A DNA stretch of 64,000 bases, from the NCBI GenBank assembly GCA_946699065.1, contig CAMPDV010000005.1, positions 930,001 through 994,000 of the forward strand. The letters are read 5' to 3'. Shown one piece after another: positions 51,840 to 64,000 of this stretch. Origin of the DNA: Loxodes magnus. Its lineage: Eukaryota > Ciliophora > Karyorelictea > Loxodida > Loxodidae. Position 1 is the first letter of the stretch; each line of letters opens with the position of its first letter. The notes beneath the pieces were generated by a model. It was given only the letters and a program-made list of their open reading frames with translations, was not told where the DNA came from and searched no databases. The translations under genes and the position numbers were made by a program.

Positions 51840-53434
51840 TTTAGCTCTTTTTAATATAATATTGCTTATAAAATAAATAATTTCATTTTCATTAAATTAA
51901 CTAAATAGAATGCCTCTCTTATATCACTCAAGTATTAAGAATTAAGTAAATTAAACTATAATTATATTAGAAAAATTAAATTTAAGCATCTTGAAAACTC
52001 TTAAATAGAAATCTGAATCTGATCTTTAAAAGTAAAATTAAATTATTAAACTAAATTCTGAGTTTAATTATAATAATCTTTTATGATTTTATGCTGTAAT
52101 CTTTATAAAAAATTCAGATTGTTATTTATTCATTAAAATAAAGGAAAATTAGGTGATATAAAAGGAGAAAATGTTTAAGTTGATAGATTAAAAAATTTGA
52201 TTATTTAAATATTCTAAATAACGATTTGTTATTAAAGCTATAATTAAATGATAGTGAAAGTTCTGAAAGTACTATATGATAAAATAAATTATTGTAAATG
52301 CTATTAACAAATTAATAAAAGCTAAGCACCCTATAAAATATTTTATGCTTATATATCTTATAACTTTGCTTTTTTCTTAAGGATAATTAGATTTATACTA
52401 AAAGAGCAATGCTCTTGTTAAAATGCAATGTTAATCAAGTTTAATAACTAAAGCATAATAAGCATAAATAGTAAATCTAGAAATGCTATATTAAGTAAAA
52501 TAAGATATTTCAAAGAATTTTTTACTAAATTGCTTAAATTAGGAAAGAGCTTAAAACTTTAATTTAAAAAGGAAGAGTAATTATAAATATAAGCAAATTA
52601 AACTAACTCAAATAGCTAAACATTATTTACACTAAATAGCTATTAATAATTTTTATTTCTACTGAGGTAAATCATAATAATAAAGAATTCAACATTTAGA
52701 ATTTGCTTTTCTTAATTATCCTTTTAATACTAATAAACGCTAGAGATTAATTATAATTCTATTTATTTTAGATTTTATAGATAAAAAGTAAGCTTAATAC
52801 ATTAAACATTATAAAAAGGAGATTTAAAATTAATTGAATCATATAACTAAAATTACCTTAATTTTTAGTTTAAAGCTATACTTTTAGGACTTAAAGAATG
52901 ATAAGTATTTAGCTAATTTGACTATAAATATTATTTGTTTGAGAGTGTCTTAAGATTTATAAGAAGCTTGAAATATACTAAATTAAACTAATATCATATT
53001 CAATTTATTGTAATATCTTTATTTAAACCAACAATTCTTTCTCATAGGAAAATAGTTAAGAAGAGTTTAAACATTATTAGACTTTTCAATTTACAAATCT
53101 GAATTATATCATGCATATTAAAAACTTTGCTTATTACTGACATGCTATCTAGTAAATTCTTTAAACTAAGAGTCTATTAACCATTTTAAATTGAAGATTA
53201 ATCTAAAAAGTAACGGTTAATTTATTAATCCAATAAGCAACGCATTTTAGCATAAGTATTTAACTATTAGATTTACTAAAATTAGCAGTGTATTAGACTG
53301 ATAAGATGCAAGTATTTTGTTATGCTTTATTACTGTGTATGTGTAAATTATTTACCATTAAAAAAACTTTACATAATTCAGCTAATTCACCAAGTTATTC
53401 TCATAACTACAAGCCTTTGCTTAATTATTTTAAT
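51840..53434. other. AT-rich spacer, no gene seen
   Basis: About 1.6 kb of A/T-run sequence between convergent genes. A short + strand open stretch at 53306-53512 overlaps the end of the next gene and is probably chance. Confidence 0.5.
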
Positions 53435-55103
53435 TCAAAATGCTACTTGATAGATGTCTTAATTGTCTTCTTAGTTGTAGAAAATACAAAAATGAAAATA
53501 AAGCTAGAGTAGTATATGATTTGTATTAAAGAAGCAGGAATTATAGATAAGATAGGTTAATTAATATTAATTATTCACCTAGAAGTTAAATATAACATGC
53601 TTTTCTCCTCTTCCTGGCTTCATTGTTAAATTCTTTTTCTTAAGTCTGTTAGTAGGTGATACAATCTCTATCTCTTAATTTTAAATACTATTTTGACTTT
53701 TGGTATTTTCTTTTTAGATTAACTCAGGTAACTATGCTAGATTTGATTCTGTAATCATGTTTAATAAATTTTAGGTTTTGAATCTGAAAAATTGAGTAGC
53801 TGTTTAGATTCTTTTTTTTCTTCTTAATGCTTCTGGAGCAGTTTGCTCGTAATTATTTTTAAGAATTATATATTTCTCAACTAAAACGTCAAGCAGGTCT
53901 TACGTAGATTAGTTTTCAAGAGTTCAATTTATTTGACATTTATCAAAAGCATTTTTCCAATCAGGTCTAGGTGTTAAATCCCTCATATTTTAACTAAATT
54001 TTTATTAAATTTTGGTTCTTTCATCCTCAAGAATTTTGACATAATTCTGCAAATTTTCACTTTTATTATGTTCAGAATTCATTTAAATAAAGGCATTAGC
54101 AAGAGATTTTTTAAACTTAAATTTCAGATCATTTGCTTTAGAATTTTCTTCTTTAAGAGTATTGTATTGATCTTAAGCAACCTTCAAATCCTTTAAAGCA
54201 GTATTAAGCTTATTACCCATATTCTTTAGTTTCTCCATTGCTACTTCGAGCTACTTGCGAATTTCGCTTTCTTACTTTTCTTTAAGTTACAATTAATAAT
54301 GGATGCTTTTATTTTCTTTTATTAGCAAAGCATTTTCTTCAACTACATGAATTTGCTCTTGCTTTACTTGGAAAATGTCTTAGAAAGCTTGAATTTAATC
54401 ATTTAAACCTTTGATCTTTTTATCTCTTTATTCAATTAATTTGCTAAGGCTTTCGCTTTCTTATTTCATCGTTCCTTTCAACTGTTCTAAACTGTTTTCA
54501 TTTTCCTTCAACGCTTAAAATAATTATTTAACTACAATGTAGAAAGGGAGATAATCTCCTGAATCTAATAAAGAGTCTATATGATTCTGATAAATGGATT
54601 GCTGAACTGACTCAGGAATTTCAGTCTTAGGCATGAATATCGAAATAAAAAGTTCTTGAATGATAATTTCAAGACTTGGCTTTAAATTTTCATGAACGCT
54701 GTAATTAGAAAAATTACGTAGTAAGTTTTTATAAAGACTAGATAGCTAAATTAGTCCTATCAAGTTAAGGGTTTAGTTAATTTAGCTACTTCTTAGACCT
54801 CAATCAACTTTGCTTTATTAAATTACACTTTTTAGCAAGTGAGCACTACATTTAAATAGAACTAGAGCGATAGGGATTTTTTAAGTCTATTTATAACTAA
54901 TCAGTGTAATCATGCAAATTGTTCTATCCCAAAGATTTCTTCAATTTGTTTCTGAAATATCCATTCACATATTTTTATCTATCTGTTAGAAGTTCTCTAG
55001 GTGGAGTAGGAATTAAGTTCAAATCAATATGCTAAGGAAGTTGATCTAAGCTATGCTAGAAGTTCTCAAGGTATTTTTCTCGCTCGAATATTTTTCTTCT
55101 CAT
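53435..55103 (-). CDS. Coiled-coil protein with one 19-nt intron
   Basis: A 549-aa protein from ATG 55103 to TGA 53435-53437 after removing the intron at 54699-54717. The first 150 residues are mixed (MRRKIFEREKYLENFQHSL; PTPPRELLTDRQKYV). A long coiled coil of about residues 210-390 is rich in Glu, Lys and Gln (ENENSLEQLKG; SKLIEQRDKKIKGLNDQIQ), and a basic tail follows. Such architecture is common in ciliary and cytoskeletal proteins; no named family is recognised. The last 45 codons run into AT-rich sequence, so the true stop may lie earlier through an unseen intron. Confidence 0.7.
54699..54717 (-). other. 19-nt spliceosomal intron
   Basis: On the minus strand this reads GTAATTTTTCTAATTACAG, with a CTAAT branch-like word. 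Removing it joins QKLTT to VHENLKPSLE in frame. Confidence 0.88.
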
Positions 55104-57094
55104 ATTTAATATAAAATAAGCATAAATTTAATATTAAAAAACTACTTTACCTAAACACTATTTCCAATTGTATTAGTCTATATCATCAAGGATAAAAAGG
55201 AAAATCTACTTTTCTAATTATCTAAAATAATAGAAATACCAAGCATTGCTTATACTAGCAGCTGTAAGTGATTAAAAGACTATCTTAACTCTGTTTTACC
55301 ATCTTGATTTATTTAAGTAACTAACAATTTTTAACGTATAATTAGCAAGCCATTTTTACTTAATTCTCAATATATTTTAAAATAAGTTCGTTAAATTACG
55401 CAGCAAAACTTCGATAATATATTAAAGCTTATACTAAATTTAATCTTTAAGCAACTACATTTTTAAACAATAAGTTTACAAATTAATTTTAAGGAAATAA
55501 AATATTAAGTCTAGCTTATAGTTCTACTGTAATAGATGAAAATCTAATAGTCATTAAATTTAATAATTCCAGATTTTATTACATTAGGTTATAAATTGAG
55601 ATTTAGATATGATAAATATTTGTATAGTATTTAATAAATGCTTGTTCTTATTGGTAAACAAAGTTATATGCTTTTAAAGCAAGAAAATTAAAATATAACA
55701 GTACTTAGATTATTATCAAAATTCATTACTATAAATATTAGTTTTTTTCTAGTATCTGCTTTTCAAAATTCCTTTAAGCAGCCAATTACTCAATCACTTT
55801 CTCATAATAGAAGATTCAAATAACTATATATAATTTAATTTAAAAGGTTATTATTAAAAGACTTTCTTTATGCTAAATAGTACCAAAAAGGTAAAAATTA
55901 AAGTACCTTGAGCTATTAAAAGTTTTGATTTATCTTCTAGTTAATTTTCTATAAAGTCAAGTAGCTTTAATGATTAAAGCTTATTCTTATTTATTATAAA
56001 TAAGAACACTTTTCTCTTTATTTACTTTTGAATATCCAGGTCAAAAAGCTACTAAAATAAATTAATCTTTAGTTTATTAATTATACTAAAGCTATTTAAT
56101 TGTTTTATATTTAGTAGGCTGGCAATATGCCTTTATTACTCTCATATAAGATAGCTGTAACTACTTTAAATAATGAGCTCTGCTAGCAATTTTGATTTTA
56201 TAGTAAATAAAATAGATTTTAGATAAATCTAAAGATATTAATATTTGATGAAATAGGAAGTTAATTTATATTATTTGCTGCTCAGTTATTGAAGCCAGAT
56301 TTCTTAGTGTTGTAATGATGCTTGAAAATACAAGTCTATTATGATATGAATTTATAGAGTGAAGTATATATTAAATTATTTAGATATATTTTGTAAGCAT
56401 AAAGTAATTTTAATTTGTTAATGTATAACTTTAAAGAAGTTGTCTTATACTCCTCTAGTAAACCTTGTAAAGAATATCCAGCTTATGAATAGAAGATCTA
56501 AAATCAAATGTAATTATAAATGCTTTAGCAATGTTAATTGATCTTTACCTTATTCACATTATTCTTATTCTATAAACCTATTAAATTCATTCAAATTATA
56601 CTTCAAATCTATTTTTTTTATATTTGTCTGGTTTAGAAGTTGCTATTAAAAATAAAAGCTTTATTTTACTAGAATAGATGAGAGTTTGCTGTAATGAAGT
56701 AAAAAATATTGAAGTATAAAGGAAATGGATTGAAATAAATGTATCTAGATGGTAATACTATAAAAAGAAAATAAGAGCTAGTAGTGCTAATAATTTAATT
56801 AAGTAGTAATGTTGCTGAGCAAATTTTTAGGTTTTTGCTATATTGCATTTATACACTTAATTATAGTCCATACCATTTAGCCTTATAAGGAAAAATAGTT
56901 AGTTTAAGAGATGTCTTAATGAAGAAACTACTTTATCATTAATTATAATTATATTTCCCAAAAATAATATTAAGCTAAATAGTTTTAAATAGGAAATTTA
57001 CTTTTATTTAAGTGAGATGGTTGTAATAAAATTTGATTACTCCATTTTTTTTGAATTGAAGTATTTAATAGTGTTTGCAGTAAGCTATTATAAA
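55104..57094. other. AT-rich spacer between divergent genes
   Basis: About 2 kb without supportable genes, RNAs or repeats, upstream of both the coiled-coil and the GH16 gene. Confidence 0.55.
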
Positions 57095-57955
57095 ATGAAA
57101 ACGTTCATTTTAATTACCTTACTTGCTCTTATCTACGCAGGCCCATATGTTCAAGTCTTTAATGATAAATTCTCAAACCTTGACAATTGGGTTGTTGACA
57201 ACATGGCTGGTCATGATTCAGGAAATAATGAGTGGGAATATTATACTTCAAGATCATAAAATGTTTATGTTAGCACTGCCGATGGCCAGTAAGCTCTAGT
57301 CCTTCATGCCCAACAAGAATCATATAAAGGATATAATTTCACTAGTGGAAAAGTACATTCTAAAGCTAAAATTGGACCTTATGGATTTTATAACATTAGA
57401 GCAAAAATTCCAAAAGGAAAAGCTCTATGGCCAGCAATTTGGCTTTTACCTGTGCCAACCTAAACAAAATATGGAGGTTGGGCAGCATGTGGAGAAATTG
57501 ATATTATGGAGACTGTTTGTGACAATACATAAAATAACGGCTATGCTACTCTACACTTTGGTGGAGAATGGCCAAACAATATTTAATATCCAGCAGGAGG
57601 AGCAAATAGATATCCTTTTGGAGTAGATTGGTCTCAACCTCATTGGTTTGGTGTAGATTGGCAACCAGATCAAATGACTTTTTGGTTTGATGGTGGAATA
57701 GTTAATGGTGAACCATAAGGAACTTATATAAACAAGATTTCAAGTGATCATTGGCATGCAGTTGGAAAAGATGGAACTTATTATAAAGCACCAGCTCCTT
57801 TTGATTAATCATTTAACATAATTCTAAACTTAGCAATTGGTGGAAATTGGCCATGCTCAGTTTCAGGATGCTGCTCGTCTGCTGCTGTGCCTGCAAATAT
57901 GTATGTTTATGAAGTTCAAGTTTGGGAGAGGCAATGGTTCAACGTAGTCGATTGA
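57095..57955 (+). CDS. Secreted GH16 endo-beta-glucanase (laminarinase-like)
   Basis: A 286-aa frame. ATG 57095 gives an ideal signal peptide (MKTFILITLLALIYAGPY); an upstream in-frame ATG at 57017 would spoil it. The GH16 catalytic motif GEIDIMETV holds Glu134 (nucleophile), Asp136 and Glu139 (acid/base). Typical family blocks are WPAIWLLP, ATLHFGG, HWFGVDWQPDQMTFWFDG and FNIILNLAIGGNW. These enzymes cut beta-1,3- or mixed-linkage glucans, which suits digestion of algae or fungi in food vacuoles or outside the cell. TAA/TAG Gln codons occur throughout, all Trp are TGG, and the stop is TGA 57953-57955. The frame has no intron, making it a clean demonstration of TGA as stop. Confidence 0.93.
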
Positions 57956-59134
57956 GACTAATTAAATTAAACAATCATTAGAATTACAATATTTTTACTA
58001 TTGCAATTATTGTTAAAACTTGACTTTTAATTAATAAAATCTTCTACAGCATAAATTATTCATTTACTTAGCTTTATCCTCTTCATTTTTATTTATTAGC
58101 AAAGCTTTAGGAAACTATTATTTCAAATTGTTTAGAATTTAAATCAGTTAATTGCTATTCAATTACTTACTAAGCTACTTTAATTCCTTTATTTAATAAA
58201 AATTAACACTATAATGCCTATGTATTGAATTATTACTTTAGACTAATAAAGGTAGAAATACGAATTTATATAAATTTATAAATTAAAAGCTTATGGAATG
58301 GTTTTAAGATAATTGTCTATACCTTAATATAAGGTTCGAAACAAATATATTAAAAAATTCTAGGTTATTTGATTCTAGCCAAATGATCAAAGATTATTAT
58401 TAAGATTTTGCCAAAAGATTTTTAAAATAAGCTTTCTAATTATTCTTATATGCAGCACTATCATTGTATTTCATTATCTCTTAAAGTTTGAGAAAATAAT
58501 CGAAAAATATTAAAATACCAACATTTTTTAATAATTTAGGATAATTCTACTGGGAAGTAGCAAGACCCATGCTTCATTAACTAAAGCTTAATTGTTATTA
58601 ATCAATCTAAAAATACCTTTAAATTTAATTTTAATTTAATGAAAATAAATTCCTTCAAATGTAAGCCATTTAGATGATTAGAAGGGATTTATAGTTTTCT
58701 TTTATTTCATAATTGATATATAGCTTAAAAACTTTAGTTAATTATAAGCTAGCAAATAGTTAAATTATTAAGTTATACCTATTTATACTTTTATCTTCAT
58801 AGTTATATTCAAATATTTTATAGAAGCCTTTCAATTAATTTTAACATTCTAGAAGAATGGAAAGCTTAAAAAACATCATCATTATTATAAAAATCTTATA
58901 ATAACTTTTAGGAATAACTAATTAAACATAAGACTAATATAAATTGTTAAATCTTTAAATTATAAATGATATTTCATTTGATAATTTTAGCTGAAAGATA
59001 TATGATAAATATTTATTTATTTAGTCTGGTTTTATTATTTATTATGATGATATTGTAAAAATGATTGCTTGACTTTTAAGAAATGAGTAAATAATAAAGA
59101 ATCTATAATAAATAAAAAAATTATTTTATATCTT
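57956..59134. other. AT-rich spacer between convergent genes
   Basis: About 1.2 kb of A/T-run sequence. No gene, RNA or repeat that I can support. Confidence 0.55.
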
Positions 59135-60088
59135 TCAGCTATCTTTTGATGATCCTGCTTTTTCTTCCAAAATCTAGAATTTAACCTCCATTTTTTTCTA
59201 CTTAATGTTAATCATTATTAATTTTGGTACTTTTTTAGAGTCTGTCATCCAACAATATATGTTTTCATCGTTATATTTAATAGCTGGATTCGAACAAAAA
59301 CACGGAAATTCTAAATTGAAAGGTTTTTCATCAATTCATCCTTGTTGTATAATGGAATTATTTTGATCTTTTCCTCCAAAAACGATCCAAGGATTAGCAA
59401 TAAATCCAATTTAGCATAATTTTTATGATAATTTCTAATCAGACTTGAAGAAGGTTCATGTATCGTTCTTAATTTCGTATTATTCTATTGTTCTTGTATT
59501 TTTCTTATTTTATTTTGTTCCTCCTACTAGCCAAATCAATCCTTTTTTATCGTCACCTGATACAGCACAATTTACTCGAGGCTTTTTACAATTTGCGATG
59601 TATTTCCATTCATTATACGAGTTTAAATCCACGTATTCACAAGTTTCGGAATGACGATTCCAGTCACTACCAGTAAAAGCAAACAATTTGTTTTAACATA
59701 TAACAATTCCTGGATTGATTCTCTACTCGTTCATGTTAATAATTTTCTTTTCTTAGCTTAAAATTTCATATTCAGTAGATACACCAAAGGTTTTATTAGT
59801 TTGTTAATATCATCCAATTATGTAAACTATTTAAGAATTGTTCTTTTTAGTAATTTTTTCTTCCTAGTTGCTTCTAAAATAAGGTAAAACCTAGGCGTCT
59901 AAGGGCAGATAAAAAGGAAGGTCAATTTTCTGCACCCTGGAGTTAGAGGGAGAATAGATAATTAGTTTATTATTGGAAATGTTAGTGAAAGGAATTATTA
60001 TTTGCTTATTTTAATTGTCAGCTTTACTATCATTTTGACCATTACTATCTTTTAAATGGATCTTGCTTTTTTCACAACCACATCCCAT
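59135..60088 (-). CDS. Acylated Kelch-repeat protein
   Basis: A 317-aa frame from ATG 60088 to TGA 59135-59137. It begins MGCGCEKSK, a signal for myristoylation and palmitoylation followed by basic residues. Kelch-like blades follow: NKLFAFTGSDWNRHSETCEY, LIWLVGGTKQNK, TIEQYEIKNDTW and PWIVFGGKD. The Trp ending the third block is coded by TGA. About four or five blades are visible, which is few for a closed propeller, so it may be degenerate or dimeric. A membrane-tethered adaptor is inferred. The last internal TGA is 67 codons before the stop. Confidence 0.78.
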
Positions 60089-62502
60089 TTTTAATTTTAT
60101 GAAACGATAAAAAAACATTTTTCATCTAATATTTTCTAATTACTTAATTCTAAATTTCTATGAAGTTTTCTTTAACTTTAAACTCATTAAACTCATTAAG
60201 TAACTTTACGGAAAATTTACTCACTTATCAGTATTATTTCCTTCTTAACCTCATATTGCCACTACATATAATTGGAAACTCTTTTCCCAATTATTATTTT
60301 TTAATCTGATTATGCAAGTGCTATATAATTTTAAAGCTTATCTTGTTAGTTTTAGTGTTTAGCATTAAAAACGAAAAAGTTAAATAAATGGGAGACATAT
60401 AATATTGAAATAAATAAAAATGTAAAACATAAAGATAATTTAGATCATTAAATTTGTAATCTACTTCTCTGGATATTTTTAGGATGTTTACATTTTCTAT
60501 CTTTACTTATATAATTTAAGTCTGTCCAGATATAACTCAAAATATCTAGGCAATCACTTAATGCTGCATGATATACTAGTATTCATCAGCAGTATATACA
60601 AGTTAATAGTAAGTTCATTTATAATTTAAATTAATTAGGCCTTAATACTATGAGTGTAGTTAATTTTTATCATTCTTGTTATTATTTAATCTAATCTACT
60701 AAGTAACTTTATACAAGTTATACTAGTAAAAAGAAATGAAAGATACATAATGATATCATAATTATAAATATTAACCTAAATAACCAGATTGAGGTAATAT
60801 ACATATTAATGAGTATAATCATTTTAGAAATAGTCCGTTTTAGGTATATCACTCTATTATTTGATGCTCTTATTTCATCTCCTTTGTCATCTTTTTATCA
60901 TCTAATTAGAATGCTATTTGAATCATTTATTATTTAGCTAATTTAACTTAAAAAATAATTAAGAAATTGAATAACCAACAAAGAACCTGGAAACAGTTAA
61001 AAGATGTACTTAGTAAAAAGTTTGGCTGTTTAGTAATAATCAGAAATGCAACTTAGAAGAATGACGGCAATAGATTAAAATTTTAAGATATTTAGATTCC
61101 TTAATTTAGCTAAAAAACTAATAAAATCTTATAAGAGCAAACAAGACTCATAAGTATATAATAAATAATTGCTCTATTTAGTAATAAAATTTGAATGTAA
61201 CTAGTAAAGACTATTAGCTTAAAGTTAATCTTTAAGATATAAATAACTTTTTTGTAATAAAAACATGTTAAAGCTTTCTAGTTGTTGCTTAATAAAGGAA
61301 ATTATTTCGTCTTTTTTAGTCCTCAAATTAATTAAGATTGAAGTTATGCTGATTCTTATTGGGTTTAGATTTTCTTGCAAATACATCTTACTTCAATTGA
61401 AGATTCTTAAATAAATTGTAGCTTCAATTATAGATGAACTGGAATATAATATATTATAGAGATAAAATAATTGACAACTAACATAGAAAGTATACAAGCA
61501 GCTTCTTTAATAGCTATATTATATGCTCCTTAAAATTTAACTTTTTGTTTAACTATTTTAAGCTTTGATTAGAAAATATGTTCCTTAAATTAATTAAGCT
61601 GCCTAATAAAGGTAGTCTTAATTTAATATTTTAAGTAATTATTTTAGACCAAATTATCTATAGGAACATTTTACACTAAGATACTGCTGCTTAATCTTAG
61701 TGCTTAGTTATATTTTAGCTTATTATTTTATTAAGATATTAAAGTAACAGAACTATGCTTATTAATATTTCTTTTAAAGACTACTAACGTTATTAAAGAA
61801 TCTTATTATGAAATTATATCCTAATTATTTACTTATGAACAAATGGAACTCATAGAAGAAGAGTTCATCTAACAGGAAGAAGACAAGATGGAGGTGATAA
61901 AAAGGAGACATAAGCTATCATTAAGTTAAAATAATGATTCTTAATTAGTCTGACAATGGTAGTCCAAAGTAATTTGCTGCTATCAAAATCTAAATTTATA
62001 TAGCTTCTAAACTAAACCTTTTTAATATTTTACAAAATTTTATAGATATTGATATAAAACTAAATTAACCATGTAATATATAACTATTTAAATAAACAAA
62101 CTACACTTAAAATAGTTCCTTTGGTTCTTTACTAAATCAACTATTATTTTTAGTAATTTTACTATATAAAGTAAAAAGTATTTATTAAATTGAGAGCTAC
62201 CATTCGTATTTCAGCTAATTTACTGTATCTTTTATCTTTTTTAAAGTTTAAGAAGTTATTTCTTTATACATTTCATCTTTTAGTTGAAAACTTGATATAG
62301 AAATTCTCTTTAATACCTAAAATTTAATTTTTTAGTATCTTACAAAGTATTATATTTTGCAGACTTAAATAAATTACTATTGAGGTTAGATTTAAATAAG
62401 TTGCAATTATGAAATTAATAATTAATTAAGGTCTTTATAAGATATTTAAATCACTAAAGTATAATAATCAATAACAAATGTTTAAGTATTTTTATAAGTT
62501 CA
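60089..62502. other. AT-rich spacer with one short candidate frame
   Basis: About 2.4 kb, mostly A/T-run sequence. The only piece worth noting is an ATG at 61843 with 36 codons to TGA 61951-61953 (MELIEEEFIQQEEDKMEVIK), in a frame that is open for about 90 codons upstream. It may be the end of a small gene. Confidence 0.4.
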
Positions 62503-64000
62503 TCACTCCTACTCACTTTCTAAGCTTTATTCTTGTCGTTCATATTTAGACTCTTATTGCGATTATGAGTAGCTACCAAAATCTTCTTCATACTATTCCA
62601 TCAATAACTCTTATTCCTCGTTTCTGTTAGTCTAACTATCCTCCTCTTGATCTTTATCTGCTTCTTATATTTAATAGCCATTATTTTCTTATCTGCTTAT
62701 CTTAGAATCTAGTAATGTAGGAGTTAAAGACTATTCAAAGTCTTTTTATTCATTCAAACGCTAAAATTAATCTTTAGATTGATAGAAATTTTTAACTTCT
62801 TCACTAGGTTGGTATTAACTTAGTGTACTTACAAGAGATTCATATGGAAGTGGCTTAGATAATCTAAAGTTATTTGAAAATGATGAAGAAGTTAAATTAC
62901 TACCAAGTTACGATGATTTTACTTCACTTTTTGAAAATGAATTCTGTTATTGCTGTCTATTACTTTATGAAAATTAGCGTTCGGAATCTTAAAATTTATT
63001 CTTACTGCTTGAAAGTTCTTATCTCTAAGAGTTTATGTAATTTTAAATATCTTTAAATCTAATTCCTTTGTTATCTGTAGATGATTATGGCGTAGATAGT
63101 TCACTATCTTCTCATCTTAGCAATTGTAAATCTATTTCGTTATTTTCAATTTTATTTTAAAACTATTTACTCCTAATTTTATCTTATTCTTATGTTGACG
63201 ATTCTTATACACTTATACTTACTTCTGAAGTATTCGATGACTAGTTTTCTGCTAATTATTTATTCATACTCATGTTTATTTTATTCGATAACTCCCTGAT
63301 ATCTTTAAATTGCTAGTCATAAGTTCCAACTCAATCACTATAATTCCTTTGGGAATTTTAATCTTATTAACTTTAAGTACTTTAATGTTCTTTGGAAAAA
63401 GATTCTGCAACCTTTTAGGAGCCTTACTTATTATTTTAACTTTAGTTCTGTTACCTTTAATAAGAGCCAGAAGTAATTGCTTACATTAGAGGATTTTTGA
63501 TAAATTCATCTGCTATATCTGACATACTTTACTCAGTATTAATATTCTTTTCACTTTTTTTATCTGTACTTGACTTTAGACTTTACTATTAATTCATATA
63601 TTTAGAGTTTGGTTAATTTTAGAGTTAATACATTTTCTTTTCTGAACTTTATTCATTTTGTTCTTTGTGTTTTCTTACATTTTTTTATTAAATATACTTC
63701 AGTTCTTAATCATAAGCATTTGAAGTTTCCAAGCTTTCAGTTACTTGACTTTAATTACTAGATGTTTTTATTCCTTTTTTATCAGGATAAAAAACTTCTA
63801 CTTCTTTATCTGACTAATTTCCTTAAATATTTCTAGATTCGTAATAATTCTCTCTATCTCTTTTTACCATATCAGCTATTCTACTATTAACTTACTTATA
63901 GCTCACGTTTTAATTATCATATTTCACATTCCTCTATAAGTCTTAATTAGATTTAATCTAATGATGCTGCTGCTAGTTTGTATTTTGCTTCTTATTATCA
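62503..64000 (-). CDS. Ser/Gln-rich disordered protein, 5' end beyond window
   Basis: One frame is open from the right edge to TGA 62503-62505, about 500 codons. It is extremely rich in Ser, Gln, Asn, Lys and Glu with no hydrophobic core, and contains SSSFSNNFRLSKPLPYES-like and EEDFGSYSQSQQ-like stretches. An internal ATG at 63870 is possible, but the frame continues to the edge, so I call it 5' partial. Two internal TGA codons are read as Trp. No domain recognised; scaffold or transcription-related roles are common for such proteins but unproven here. Confidence 0.7.

Noticed and set aside
58325..58345. tRNA-like GGTTCGAAAC word
   Set aside because: No matching anticodon arm or acceptor pairing was seen around it.
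60960..61160. Coding-like stretch on the + strand
   Set aside because: Two frames look equally protein-like and neither has a convincing start. With TGA as the only stop, such chance frames are common in this DNA.
1..64000. Prokaryotic or standard-code reading of the window
   Set aside because: Under the standard code known domains (MFS, S11, mS29, SPRY, TRP, GH16) are cut by TAA/TAG every few codons. Under UAR = Gln they are intact.
1..64000. Condylostoma-type code with TAA/TAG also used as stops
   Set aside because: All clear gene ends are TGA; only the DUF229 gene leaves any room for a TAA stop, noted as a finding.
1..64000. Genes with internal TGA as pseudogenes
   Set aside because: The TGA codons fall at Trp positions of conserved motifs in many independent genes, and the frames are otherwise intact.

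Overview
The window is AT-rich nuclear DNA of a ciliate, most likely a karyorelictean such as Loxodes (lineage inferred from the genetic code). Under the standard code almost nothing long is open. If TAA and TAG are read as Gln and internal TGA as Trp, about 22 genes open up, and nearly all end at a TGA in the position expected for the end of the protein. This is the karyorelict nuclear code (NCBI table 27: UAR = Gln, UGA = Trp or stop). The best internal proof is a protein with two SPRY domains, where one copy has TGG and the other TGA at the same Trp position. Coding DNA is purine-rich on its sense strand. The spacers are poorer in GC and full of short A/T runs. Three clear introns, in three unrelated genes, are each exactly 19 nt (GTA...AG).

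Layout. 1-1061 (-): unrecognised gene, cut by the left edge. 2543-5336 (+): SLC18B1-like MFS transporter, then a basic hypothetical protein. 6814-8499 (+): serine peptidase of the D-Ala-D-Ala carboxypeptidase family S11. 9294-10805 (-): axonemal-type repeat protein. 12946-13935 (-) and 14102-15187 (+): a divergent pair. 15229-17307 (+): probably myristoylated pseudokinase. 17630-20275 (+): mitoribosomal mS29/DAP3. 20392-20709 (+): small protein. 21809-22315 (-): secreted Cys-rich protein. 23711-24991 (-): RBM26/27-like RRM protein, with a possible 87-aa gene beside it. 25569-27684 (+): TPR-Kelch fusion. 32097-34043 (+): RING/B-box/double-SPRY protein. 34337-35140 (-): MGCC-start acylated protein. 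36051-38609 (-): DUF229 membrane ectoenzyme. 39492-39758 (+): COA6-like protein. 40716-44589 (-): TRP-type channel. 46689-49868 (-): large Q/N/K-rich protein with three 90-bp repeats. 50580-51839 (+): IQ-motif protein. 53435-55103 (-): coiled-coil protein. 57095-57955 (+): secreted GH16 glucanase. 59135-60088 (-): acylated Kelch protein. 62503-64000 (-): Ser/Gln-rich disordered protein, cut by the right edge.

Genes sit singly on both strands in no operon-like order. Two serve mitochondria (mS29, COA6). Several fit a phagotrophic ciliated cell (GH16 glucanase, S11 peptidase, axonemal repeat protein, TRP channel, IQ protein), and three start with MG(C/N)C, a signal for membrane acylation. Spacers of 0.3-4.4 kb hold no gene, RNA or transposon that I can support.
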